Origin: Actinoplanes sp. NBRC 103695 | GTDB lineage: Bacteria; Actinomycetota; Actinomycetes; Mycobacteriales; Micromonosporaceae | Length of the DNA: 48,682 nucleotides | Assembly: GCF_030269485.1 (NCBI RefSeq) | Contig: NZ_BSTL01000046.1 | Location: 1 to 48,682, forward strand | Reading direction: 5' to 3' | In this document: positions 33,453 through 40,808 of the stretch, piece after piece | Layout: each line of letters begins with the position of its first letter | Numbering within the stretch: the stretch's first letter is position 1 | The notes under the pieces: generated by a model | Told to the model about the DNA's origin: nothing | The model's database searches: none | What the model saw: only the letters and a program-made list of their open reading frames with translations | Position numbers and translations under genes: made by a program

Positions 33453-33496
33453 TGTGCGAAGAACCCGCTATCTCCCTGGACGAAGAAACACGGCCG

Positions 33497-34189
33497 TCAC
33501 GCTGTGACCCCCTTGACGCGCTCGGCCAGTCGCGTTCGCAACTCCTCGTCCTCGCCCACGGCGACGGGGTGGCCCACGAGTTCCAGCATCGGCAGGTCGG
33601 AGACGTGGTCGCCGTAGGCCCAGCAGTCGCGCGGGTCGACGTCGGGACGGGACTCCAACGTCCCCAGCACGGCGGCGCGTTTGCCCGCGCCGATGACCGG
33701 GGTTTCGACCTCGCCGGTGTAACGGCCGTCGGCGACGAGCGGGCGGGTGCAGAGGACGATGTCGGCCCCCACCGCGCGCGCGAGAGGCTCCAGGAGCGGC
33801 GGGAAGGAGCCGGAGACGAGGACGACGGTCGCACCGCCGGCGCGATGAGCGGTCAGGGCTTCCCGGGTCGGCTCGATGTAGAAACCGCGGCCGGACGTGC
33901 GTTCGGCGAACCAGTCCCCGGCGAGCCTGCCGATCGTCTCCACCGGCTCGTCGGCGTAGTGGCGGTAGTAGAAGCGGTTGATGTCCGCACGAGGGGTGCC
34001 GTCGCCGGCCAGTCGGCGGACCACCGCCATGATCCGCTCGTACTCCTCCGCCCCGGCCACACCATGCCGGCAGACCAACTGGTAGTGGAGGAAGTCGAAC
34101 ATGCTCTTGACGGTGATCAGGGTTTCGTCGACGTCGCTGAAGACCAGGTAGGGGCGGTCCGAAACCGGCCCGCGGCTTGCGTCTGACAT
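33497..34189 (-). CDS. HAD-superfamily (IB) phosphatase
   Basis: The 230-aa protein carries all four HAD motifs: FSDVDETLI with nucleophile Asp19 and Asp21, VLVSGSFPP (motif II), the lysine in GAGKRAAVLG (motif III) and YGDHVSDLPML (motif IV). The cap between motifs I and II is alpha-helical, as in SerB-like IB members. It likely removes a phosphate from a small metabolite. In A-factor and furan-signal pathways such a phosphatase acts on the phosphorylated condensation product, and here it lies next to an AfsA-like gene. ATG 34189 is preceded by AGAAGGG. Confidence 0.88.
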   Translation of the reverse strand: MSDASRGPVSDRPYLVFSDVDETLITVKSMFDFLHYQLVCRHGVAGAEEYERIMAVVRRLAGDGTPRADINRFYYRHYADEPVETIGRLAGDWFAERTSGRGFYIEPTREALTAHRAGGATVVLVSGSFPPLLEPLARAVGADIVLCTRPLVADGRYTGEVETPVIGAGKRAAVLGTLESRPDVDPRDCWAYGDHVSDLPMLELVGHPVAVGEDEELRTRLAERVKGVTA

Positions 34190-34268
34190 GTGAGGGGGCC
34201 CTTCTTGATGCCGGCCGCCGGCCCGCCGCGTTTCCGGGCCGCAGTCGGTCACTCGGTACGAATCTCGG

Positions 34269-35096
34269 TCACGCGATACGGACCTCGGCCGATTCCGGTT
34301 CCTTCGCCGCCGCCAGGTTCGCCGCGGTGCCCTGGAGGGATCGCTCGGCCGCCTGGGTCTCCTTGGCGTGGGAAACCCGGGCGTCGAAGGCGGTGAACCG
34401 GACCTCCATCACCGCGGTGTCCCATCCGCCCTGAAGCACGGCGAGGTCGCAGGAGAACGTCGTGCGGGTGCGGTGCGGCGAGCGGTGTGAGAGGACCTTG
34501 CACCGGACGGTCGCGGGCAACGGGAACAGGAAGTTCCGGTAGCGGGTGGCGAAGGTGTCGATCACGAAGTAGCTGTTGCCGACCGCCTCCGGCGGAAGGT
34601 AGTGCTGCTCGGCCACCGCGATGAACATCTGCCGCCCGGCCTCCATGGCCAGCATGCCCTGCATGTGCCGGCCGGTCAGGTGGTCGGACATCACCTCGTT
34701 GCCGGAGTCCACCAGCAGGTCCGACTCGAAAGAGCCGGGGCCGGTCCGGCGGGGCACGGAGATCAGCACGTTCTCCGCCCGGTGCTTGTGCGCGATCTCC
34801 CGCCCGGCGCGGTCACGCAGCGCCCGGTCGTCGATGACGACCACGTCCGTGAGGCCGTGCCGGGCCAGGGTGTCGCGTACGAACTGGACGTCGAACTGGG
34901 ACACCCCCTGCCCGAGCGTCACCGAGGCCGCGCCGGCGCCGCGGGGCAACGCACCCTTCCTGATCTGGCGGGCGAGCTGAGATACCGTCATGACGCCCTC
35001 GTGCTCGGCGAATTCGGCGAAGACGTCGCCCACGAGGAAGAGGGTGCCCGGCTCGTCCTCGGTGCGGCGGGTGGTTTCATGCATCTCGGAGGACAC
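34269..35096 (-). CDS. AfsA-like hotdog protein, single-domain form
   Basis: The 275-aa protein has one AfsA-type hotdog domain at about residues 102-235: AHKHRAENVLISVPRR, then RHMQGMLAMEAGRQMFIAVA, which is the E-x2-RQ helix of the A-factor synthase family. Classical AfsA proteins have two hotdogs in about 300 residues; here the first 100 residues (from GTLFLVGDVFAEFAEHEG) are not recognisable as a hotdog. AfsA joins a beta-ketoacyl unit to dihydroxyacetone phosphate. The same job here, with the KAS III/ACP product, is an inference. The GTG at 35096 is preceded by GAGGGGC. It is 12 bases after the tautomerase stop. Confidence 0.8.
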   Translation of the reverse strand: MSSEMHETTRRTEDEPGTLFLVGDVFAEFAEHEGVMTVSQLARQIRKGALPRGAGAASVTLGQGVSQFDVQFVRDTLARHGLTDVVVIDDRALRDRAGREIAHKHRAENVLISVPRRTGPGSFESDLLVDSGNEVMSDHLTGRHMQGMLAMEAGRQMFIAVAEQHYLPPEAVGNSYFVIDTFATRYRNFLFPLPATVRCKVLSHRSPHRTRTTFSCDLAVLQGGWDTAVMEVRFTAFDARVSHAKETQAAERSLQGTAANLAAAKEPESAEVRIA

Positions 35097-35108
35097 GGCG
35101 AACGCCCC

Positions 35109-35327
35109 TCACTCGGAGAGCCGGCGGCTCAGTTCCGGAAACTCGGGGTCGCTGCCCAGGGCGCCGCCCTCCGCCCAGCGGCTGCGCGGCACCTCCTGGA
35201 TGTAAACGGTGATCTTGTCCAGGGGGGCTCCCGTGACCCGCCGGACGGTTCGGGTCAGCTCCTCCATGAGTTCCCGCGCCTGGGCGTCGTCCTGACCGTC
35301 CCAGGTGGTGACGGAGATGATGGGCAT
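35109..35327 (-). CDS. 4-oxalocrotonate tautomerase-family enzyme
   Basis: The 72-aa protein begins MPIISVTTWDGQ, so Pro1 of the mature chain is the catalytic base after Met removal. KITVYIQEVPRSRWAEGG matches the conserved end of the family. Members shift enol-keto double bonds or catalyse related isomerisations as hexamers. In this cluster it could set the double bond of a butenolide or cyclopentenone ring. The ATG at 35327 is 49 bases after the upstream gene stop, same operon. Confidence 0.92.
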   Translation of the reverse strand: MPIISVTTWDGQDDAQARELMEELTRTVRRVTGAPLDKITVYIQEVPRSRWAEGGALGSDPEFPELSRRLSE

Positions 35328-35376
35328 GCGGCTTCTCCTGTGCTGGATGCCGGTGGGTGCGTGGCGGGATCAGGAC

Positions 35377-36264
35377 TTACGGAGCGGCGGTGGTCCGCAG
35401 GTTCTGGAAGGACGCGCCGCGCAGCTTCAGGTGTGCGTGGATGTCGCCGCCGAGGCCGAACTCGCCGATGGCGCCGCCGTAGTTGCGCTGGTAGCTCATC
35501 CACAGCACGACCACGTTGATGATCCGGTTGGCCCCGGGCAGTCCGGGGTCCGGGAAGGGGTTGGGCAGGGTTGCGTGGTACTTGCCGTTCCCGTCGGCGT
35601 CGGTGACGAAGACGTTCGGTACTCCGAGCGGGCCCGGCCGGGTCGGCCCGGCCGGGTCCAGGTCGCGGGCGCGCAGCGACATCACGGTGTAGACGCTGTC
35701 GGGGACGAGCCGGAAGAACTCGAAGCCGAACGTCCCGCAACGGCCGTCGGAGGTGACCCCGACCTCCAGGGTGCCGCTCGCCCTCATCCAGGCGCCGAAG
35801 GTCACCGGGGCGGTGACCTTCGGCCCGTCCTCGGGACGCAGGTCGGGGATGGGCACCTCGTGGAAGGCGTAGCTGGGCCGCTTGACCTGGCCGGCCTCCG
35901 GCAACTGATCCGGTGCGAACACCATGGGATAGTTGTTGCACGGCAGGGGCAGCGGAAGCGTGTACAGGACGATGTCCTTGTCGGCCCCGCCGGGTTCGAT
36001 GTCCAGCTCCCGCACCACGGTGTACGGAGCGAGCGTGCCGAACTCGGGCAGCGGACTGTCCGGGGAGACGACAGCCGCGCCCCACTCCGGCCGCGTCGCA
36101 CCGTCCCGGGTGATCCGGTTGATCATCCCGACCACCACGAAGTTGCCGTCGGCGTCCATGACTTCGCTCGGCGGGTAGAGCGGGCCCTGGGTGGAGAGGC
36201 TGAGCTCGTGCCTCTCGGTGACGCCCGGGGTCGTGGTCCAGGGGGCCGCGGCGGTCTCAGACAT
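35377..36264 (-). CDS. Unrecognised beta-rich protein of the cluster
   Basis: The 295-aa protein is not recognised. It has no signal peptide and no membrane helix. It is rich in predicted beta strands, with many Pro, Gly and Asp turns (DADGNFVVVGMINRITRDG, RCGTFGFEFFRLVPDSVYTV, NPFPDPGLPGANRIINVVVL) and two cysteines (PCNNYP, RCGTF). No catalytic motif is visible. Its start overlaps the DABB gene stop by 8 bases (ATGTCTGA), so the two products are probably made in equal amounts and may work together. It could be a lyase-like or binding beta-sandwich. Confidence 0.75.
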   Translation of the reverse strand: MSETAAAPWTTTPGVTERHELSLSTQGPLYPPSEVMDADGNFVVVGMINRITRDGATRPEWGAAVVSPDSPLPEFGTLAPYTVVRELDIEPGGADKDIVLYTLPLPLPCNNYPMVFAPDQLPEAGQVKRPSYAFHEVPIPDLRPEDGPKVTAPVTFGAWMRASGTLEVGVTSDGRCGTFGFEFFRLVPDSVYTVMSLRARDLDPAGPTRPGPLGVPNVFVTDADGNGKYHATLPNPFPDPGLPGANRIINVVVLWMSYQRNYGGAIGEFGLGGDIHAHLKLRGASFQNLRTTAAP

Positions 36265-36877
36265 CCGCGCGCTGGTAGACGCGGGTGTACAGACCGCCCT
36301 CGCCTCCGACGATGAAACGGTCGCCGGCCTGCTGGACGATGTCCTGGTACTCGGCCGAGGTGAAGACCTTCTGGTAGTCCTCCGGCTCGCAGTCGAAACC
36401 CGTCACGAACATCACGCCGGGCCGGCTGCTGAGCAGAGTGTGGTACGCCAGGAACGTGGTGACCGGCTCGGCGCGGCGAACGACTTCGAAGATGGTGTTC
36501 TCCCGCCACTCGCGGTAGGCCGCGTACTCCTTCGGCTTGACCTCGATGTATCGGAGCTGGACGTACCGCGTCTTGGGCAGCGGGTCGGCGGTGTCCTTCG
36601 GCGCCTCGACGAACTCCAGGAGCTGGCGCCGGAAGTCGCTGACAAGGTCCGCCGAGACGGTGTCCCACAGCCTTCGCCAGCCCGGCGACAACGCATCCAG
36701 GTCGGCGTAGTCCTCGACGGGCGTGATCTCGAGAAGGTCGTCACCGTCCGCGCTGCGGAACAGGGTGCGGCCGGCCAGCGGTTCCTTCTCGTTCAGTTCG
36801 CTCCAGCGGGCCAGGACGTCCTCCGCCCGGCCGGGAGCGACGCCAACTTCGGTGAGAATGAGCAGAGTGGCGGACAT
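36257..36877 (-). CDS. Two-domain ferredoxin-like (DABB-type) protein
   Basis: The 206-aa protein appears to be two tandem dimeric alpha-beta barrel units: residues 1-95 (MSATLLILTEVGVAPGRAED, DDLLEITPVEDYAD) and 105-206 (TRYVQLRYIEVKPKEYAAY, PGVMFVTGFDCEPEDYQKVF). This fold is used by cofactor-free monooxygenases and polyketide cyclases. Neither a haem nor a metal motif is seen. It may catalyse a cyclisation, oxygenation or aldol step. ATG 36877 was chosen over an upstream frame for its fit to the fold. It follows the ACP gene by 92 bases. Confidence 0.65.
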   Translation of the reverse strand: MSATLLILTEVGVAPGRAEDVLARWSELNEKEPLAGRTLFRSADGDDLLEITPVEDYADLDALSPGWRRLWDTVSADLVSDFRRQLLEFVEAPKDTADPLPKTRYVQLRYIEVKPKEYAAYREWRENTIFEVVRRAEPVTTFLAYHTLLSSRPGVMFVTGFDCEPEDYQKVFTSAEYQDIVQQAGDRFIVGGEGGLYTRVYQRADV

Positions 36878-36969
36878 CCTGGTCCCTCTCGACTGATTTC
36901 GACTCAAATGCGTGTGACGTCATGACAGGTGGAGATGTCAGCACGCGGATCGCCTCGAAGAATGGCGCG

Positions 36970-37212
36970 TCAGGCTACGGCTACACCCTTGGCCGCGATT
37001 ACCACGGCCGCCTCGGCGACCGTCTGCTCGGGGACGAGCTCGCCCGTCTCGATCTCGATCCCGAAGGATTTCTGGAGACGTAGGGCGAGTTCCTCCAGCA
37101 GGAGCGAGTCGATGTCCATGGCCTCGAAAGTCGTGTCCGGCGTGACATCCGCCGTCGGCACGTTCAATTCCATCAGGACCATGACGATGCGATCGGCGAT
37201 CGAATTACCCAT
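36970..37212 (-). CDS. Lone acyl carrier protein
   Basis: The 80-aa protein is a discrete ACP with the phosphopantetheine site DSLLLEELALRLQ (Ser36), preceded by FEAMDI and followed by FGIEIETGELVPEQTVAEA. It is the only carrier protein in the cluster and heads its main operon. ATG 37212 follows GGAGGAAG. It would carry the beta-ketoacyl group made by the KAS III protein. A phosphopantetheinyl transferase is not encoded nearby. Confidence 0.95.
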   Translation of the reverse strand: MGNSIADRIVMVLMELNVPTADVTPDTTFEAMDIDSLLLEELALRLQKSFGIEIETGELVPEQTVAEAAVVIAAKGVAVA

Positions 37213-37310
37213 CTCTTCCTCCCCGAGACACTGGGACGCCGACTTCGAATCCAGGGTGTTGAATCCACCGCGTCCTATAGATGCAATCCTGGGATCTGGG
37301 CCGGGGAAGC

Positions 37311-37347
37311 GGAAGTGTCTCCCCATGATGGTGGTGGCAACACCACC
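37311..37347 (-). promoter_or_regulatory. Cluster box C: composite operator before the ACP operon
   Basis: GGAAGTGTCTCCC (37311-37323), 6 bases, then GGTGGTGGCAACACCACC (37330-37347), an inverted repeat with 7-bp arms. It repeats box B almost exactly. It lies 99 bases before the ACP start and just after the stop of MmyB-type regulator copy 3. Further downstream, a GGACGCGGT block also recurs at nearly the same distance in both promoters. Confidence 0.78.
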
Positions 37348-37361
37348 ATCCGGGATGTGGC

Positions 37362-38222
37362 TCAGGCGGCCCCGGGGTGGACGCCCGCGAACGCCCGCGC
37401 CCTCATGGCCGCCGCGGCGCGCGGCTGGGCTATGTACACGGTCAGCGCCGACTCGGAGTACTCGGGCATCCGCATCTGCACCCGGTCGAAGACGATCACT
37501 CCGGTGCTCGGGAGGGCGAATTTGCGTACGTTCTGATACGGGTCGTCGACCTCGTGCCGGTCCCACAACTCGGCGAACTTCGGACTCGCCCGGCGCAGCC
37601 GTTCCGCGATCCTGCCGAATTCCGGATCGTCCGGGAACCGGATCGACTGGGTCCGGAAGTTGGCGACCAGACCCCGAGCCACGCCTTCCGTGTCGGGGTA
37701 CTTCGCCCGAGTGTCCGCGTCGGTGAAGAACTTTTCCAGACAGTTGTCCCCGCTCGCGTTGAGCTGGAACAGCGAGCGGGCGGACCCGTTGGCCAGTTCG
37801 ATACGCCCGTACCGATCGGTGAGGTAGGCCGGACTGGACGACCAGCTCTCGACCAGCGCACGCATGTGCGGAAACACGCCGTCCCGGCGCTCCCCGTCCG
37901 CGCGCCGAGGCGGGTTGAGCCCGGCCAGCCGGAAGAAACACCGGCGCTCGGAGCCGTCCAGCCGCAGGGCGTTGCTGATGGCGTGCACGATTTCCTCGGA
38001 GACATTGATGTCCCGGCCCTGTTCCAGCCAGGTGTACCAGGACACCCCGACGCCGGCGAGCGCCGCGACCTCCTCCCGGCGAAGTCCCGGGGTGCGCCGT
38101 CGCTCGACATTCACCAGACCGACTTCTTCGGGCGAGATTCTCTCCCGGCGCGTCCGTAAGAAATGCCGCAGCTTCGCTCGTCGTAAAAGTCCGGATACTT
38201 GGGGGGAGGCAGTCGCTTGCAT
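37362..38222 (-). CDS. MmyB-type XRE transcriptional regulator (copy 3)
   Basis: The 286-aa protein has the XRE domain (RRTPGLRREEVAALAGVGVS, WYTWLEQGRDINVS) and the MmyB PAS-like domain (AYLTDRYGRIELANGSARSL, KFAELWDRHEVDDPY, GVIVFDRVQMRMPEYSESAL). It resembles copy 1 more than copy 2. It is read toward the ACP operon, with box C between its stop and the ACP gene, so it is the best candidate for binding that box. ATG 38222 is the first codon giving the family start. Confidence 0.92.
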   Translation of the reverse strand: MQATASPQVSGLLRRAKLRHFLRTRRERISPEEVGLVNVERRRTPGLRREEVAALAGVGVSWYTWLEQGRDINVSEEIVHAISNALRLDGSERRCFFRLAGLNPPRRADGERRDGVFPHMRALVESWSSSPAYLTDRYGRIELANGSARSLFQLNASGDNCLEKFFTDADTRAKYPDTEGVARGLVANFRTQSIRFPDDPEFGRIAERLRRASPKFAELWDRHEVDDPYQNVRKFALPSTGVIVFDRVQMRMPEYSESALTVYIAQPRAAAAMRARAFAGVHPGAA

Positions 38223-38415
38223 GTATCGGCCTCTCTTCTTGATTTCATGCGGCCCAAGACAGTTCTGACTATCACTGTCGATCGAAAAGAAGGGCTCACT
38301 CGAGCCCCGGCGGCGTCGCTCTAGGTGGCCCGCGGGAACGGCAGCCGGTTCGAGGGGTTACCGCCGGTCGACCGGGTTGCTGAATCAGCCGGCACGCCGG
38401 CACCGCGAACGAAAG

Positions 38416-38808
38416 TCACCCTCGGCAACGATGCGTGCCAGGCGGACCTCGGACGATCCCGTAGTCCTCCCCGGAAGCGGCCGCCGGATCGTTCACCTGA
38501 GCGTCGACGCGCCGGGCGCTCGGCATCCGCTCGGTCGCGACACCGTTTACCAGCAGATCTTTCTGCTCGACGTTCTCGCCGAGCGAACGCGCCACGAGGA
38601 CGTGATCGGCTGGACCGCATTGCGGGTTGAGGTGGGCCGGCTCGACGCCTTCGGCCGCAGCGGGGTCAGGGACGGCGACGGCATACTTCCCATGGATGGA
38701 GCCCGACCCGGCGGGGGCGGCCTGAGCCGGCGAGCTGAGTGAGACGAGACTCATCAGGGTCAGTGCCATAGCCGCGACGCGGCGCCGCCAACTTTCTTTT
38801 CCGGGCAT
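38416..38808 (-). CDS. Small secreted protein of unknown function
   Basis: The 130-aa frame begins MPGKESWRRRVAAMALTLMS and has a Sec signal peptide ending AQAA, before APAGSGSIHG. The mature part is polar with two cysteines and no recognised domain. GGAG lies seven bases before ATG 38808. The overlapping plus-strand frame has no start signal and was rejected. Whether it belongs to the cluster is unknown. Confidence 0.5.
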   Translation of the reverse strand: MPGKESWRRRVAAMALTLMSLVSLSSPAQAAPAGSGSIHGKYAVAVPDPAAAEGVEPAHLNPQCGPADHVLVARSLGENVEQKDLLVNGVATERMPSARRVDAQVNDPAAASGEDYGIVRGPPGTHRCRG

Positions 38809-39327
38809 TTTCACTCCGGTCGAGAAGGGATGCAACGAGTCCGCCCGGATTCATCGCGGTTACGGCCGTGTTGCTGACGAGGCTGCCCTTAGCCGAGTTG
38901 TCCCCGGTCGATAAGACGGCCCACCACCGGAGTGGTACTGATGAACGGTGCGCCCACGCCGAAACCGCGTACGGATGCCCTCATCTTGATCCCCCCGGAG
39001 GTTGGACAATCCAAGCAAGTCACGCTCATCGATACTATTCGTGACCATAGTGGACCGCTGCGTAACCTTCAATGTTGCCTACATCTCCGTCCACGGGGCA
39101 GACACGACGGCGAGCATTGATCTGAGCGGGGTGCTCGACTTCATTGGTAGGGCAAGGAGGTTTCAGTTCCGGGTCGGCGGTGTTGCGGTAAGCCCATGTC
39201 CCGCAAGCAGCCTTCTGCGGGCTCTCCTCGACGCGTTCGCCGAGGAACACGACCGCCGCCGGCCGCACCGGTCATCGACGATCATGTCGATCCGGTGCCG
39301 CGCGGCGGCGGCCAGGACTCCGGTGGA
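38809..39327. other. Intergenic stretch without a supported gene
   Basis: About 500 bases with no convincing gene. Open frames on both strands lack ribosome sites or homology. GC is lower around 39000-39120. An ACCAC-CGGA-GTGGT inverted repeat occurs at 38924-38937, in the opposite sense to the cluster boxes. Confidence 0.35.
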
Positions 39328-40518
39328 TCAGATCCGGCCGGCGGTCTTCTCGGCGGGCGTCAGCTCGACCTGCCGCGGCGCGTCGGGGCGGACCATGCGA
39401 GGCAGCGCCTTGTCGAAGGAGGCGGCCAGCGTCCGGCTCGGCACCACCCGGTAGAACGGCGGCAACGCCAGCACGCCCATCAGGGTGCCCCACTCCGCCG
39501 CGCGGGTGCGCTGATTCGGGGTGCCGTGGTGGTTCGGGCTGTCGAAGTTGCAGTCACCGATGTTGCCGAACGCGTCGATGAAGTGCTTGATGCGAACCCA
39601 CCGCATGTTCGCGCCGCGCCGGTGCGCCAGGAAGTACGAGCTGAAGGAGTCGGCCATCAGTTCGGTGCGGCGAGTCGCCTCCGGGGCGGGCAGATCGCTC
39701 TCGCGCAGGCCCTGCTGGTATTGGATGTGGTGGCCGAACTCGTGGCCGAGGATGGCCTGCGGCGCAACGTCGCCCAGGCCGACGCTGCGGAAGCCGGCGA
39801 GCACGCCGTCACCCACGACGATCTTGTCGGTGGGCAGCCCGACGCCGGGGACCTCCACGCCCTCGGGGGAGTACGCGAACGCGTTGAACGTGAAGATGGG
39901 CGCGTCCCCGTTGTCGTAGACGGGCAGGCCGGCCACCTCGCGGACGGCCTCCGCCGCTTCCCGCGCCTCCTCCGGCGACGACCCGAACACCACCTGCAGC
40001 ACGCGTGCCGTCCGGGCCGTGTCGAGCATGGCGTTGCCGTGCGCCGGCAACATTTCGATGCCGGACGCGTCGATGTCCCAGAACCTCTTCAGGTCCGGGA
40101 AGGTGCGCCGCAACACCGTCGTGTATTCGCCGTCGAGTCCGAAGAAGCGCTGCTGCTCCGGTTCCGGGAAGAACAGCGCGTCGTACATCGGGGTGTTGAC
40201 GAGCAGCAGAATCGACGCACCGAGACGGTCCTCGTCGGTCCAGCCGGCGATGGTCGAGTTGAGCCAGTCCTTGAGCTGGGTCGACTCGCACTCGTAATCA
40301 TCGGGATTCAGGACCGCCCGCGCCACATCGGACAGGTCGTCGTCGATGCCGAGCCGGCGATCGAACTCCGCCACCCGCTGCTCGTAGTCGGCCGGCAGCA
40401 ACTGCTGCAGCTGTGCGATCAACTCTTGTGGACGGTCGGCCGGTGCGGCCTGCGCGGGCGCGGACAGGCCGAGAACCGCGACGGCCGTGACAAGCGGAAG
40501 AGCGAGACTTTTACGCAT
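39328..40518 (-). CDS. Secreted HExxH zinc metalloprotease
   Basis: The 396-aa precursor starts MRKSLALPLVTAVAVLGLSA with cleavage after AQA. The metal site is HEFGHH in QAILGHEFGHHIQYQQGL, and a glutamate ligand in RRTELMADSFSSYFLAH lies about 30 residues later, a gluzincin-like arrangement. There is no propeptide pattern or C-terminal targeting domain I recognise. It probably degrades proteins outside the cell. ATG 40518 gives the signal peptide; the longer frame was rejected. Confidence 0.8.
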   Translation of the reverse strand: MRKSLALPLVTAVAVLGLSAPAQAAPADRPQELIAQLQQLLPADYEQRVAEFDRRLGIDDDLSDVARAVLNPDDYECESTQLKDWLNSTIAGWTDEDRLGASILLLVNTPMYDALFFPEPEQQRFFGLDGEYTTVLRRTFPDLKRFWDIDASGIEMLPAHGNAMLDTARTARVLQVVFGSSPEEAREAAEAVREVAGLPVYDNGDAPIFTFNAFAYSPEGVEVPGVGLPTDKIVVGDGVLAGFRSVGLGDVAPQAILGHEFGHHIQYQQGLRESDLPAPEATRRTELMADSFSSYFLAHRRGANMRWVRIKHFIDAFGNIGDCNFDSPNHHGTPNQRTRAAEWGTLMGVLALPPFYRVVPSRTLAASFDKALPRMVRPDAPRQVELTPAEKTAGRI

Positions 40519-40808
40519 CTGCCCAGGTTCGCGAAAGACCGCTTCCAGGTCGACCACACATCGACCGATTCATGCGGCCTCCGATGGTACGAAAGTACTG
40601 TCCGGCCGTCTTTGCCGGATTCCGCGGGCCGGTTTCAGGCGGCCGGGCTGTCCGCGCCGTCCGGTCGAACCGTGCCGATCCACGTGCCGCCCGGTGTGCA
40701 ACGGCCGGCCACCCGCCCGGAGCGGTGGCCGGTCGCCGACCGCAACGTCATCCGGGGCGCGTTCTGCGGAGCTTCGGCCTGGGCGATCACGCGCGAGCCG
40801 GGGTTCGG
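40519..40808. other. Intergenic stretch between protease and GH31 genes
   Basis: This gap of about 290 bases carries the protease promoter region on the minus strand and the 3' end of the GH31 gene. No separate gene or clear terminator was seen. Confidence 0.3.

Noticed and set aside
32491..33834. A 447-aa methyltransferase with N-terminal extension
   Set aside because: The extension is wrong-frame reading of the HAD gene and the box B region; ATG 33300 has a good ribosome site.
36970..37941. A 323-aa ACP fusion
   Set aside because: The first 243 residues are wrong-frame reading of regulator copy 3; the ACP starts at 37212 with GGAGGAAG.
21139..38222. Modular PKS or NRPS cluster
   Set aside because: No KS/AT module, condensation or adenylation domain is present; only KAS III and one free ACP.
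38924..38937. Another cluster box near 38930
   Set aside because: The ACCAC-CGGA-GTGGT repeat has its arms in the opposite order and lacks the companion element.
39002..39454. A plus-strand gene of 150 aa before the metalloprotease end
   Set aside because: No ribosome site, no homology, and it runs antisense into the protease gene.
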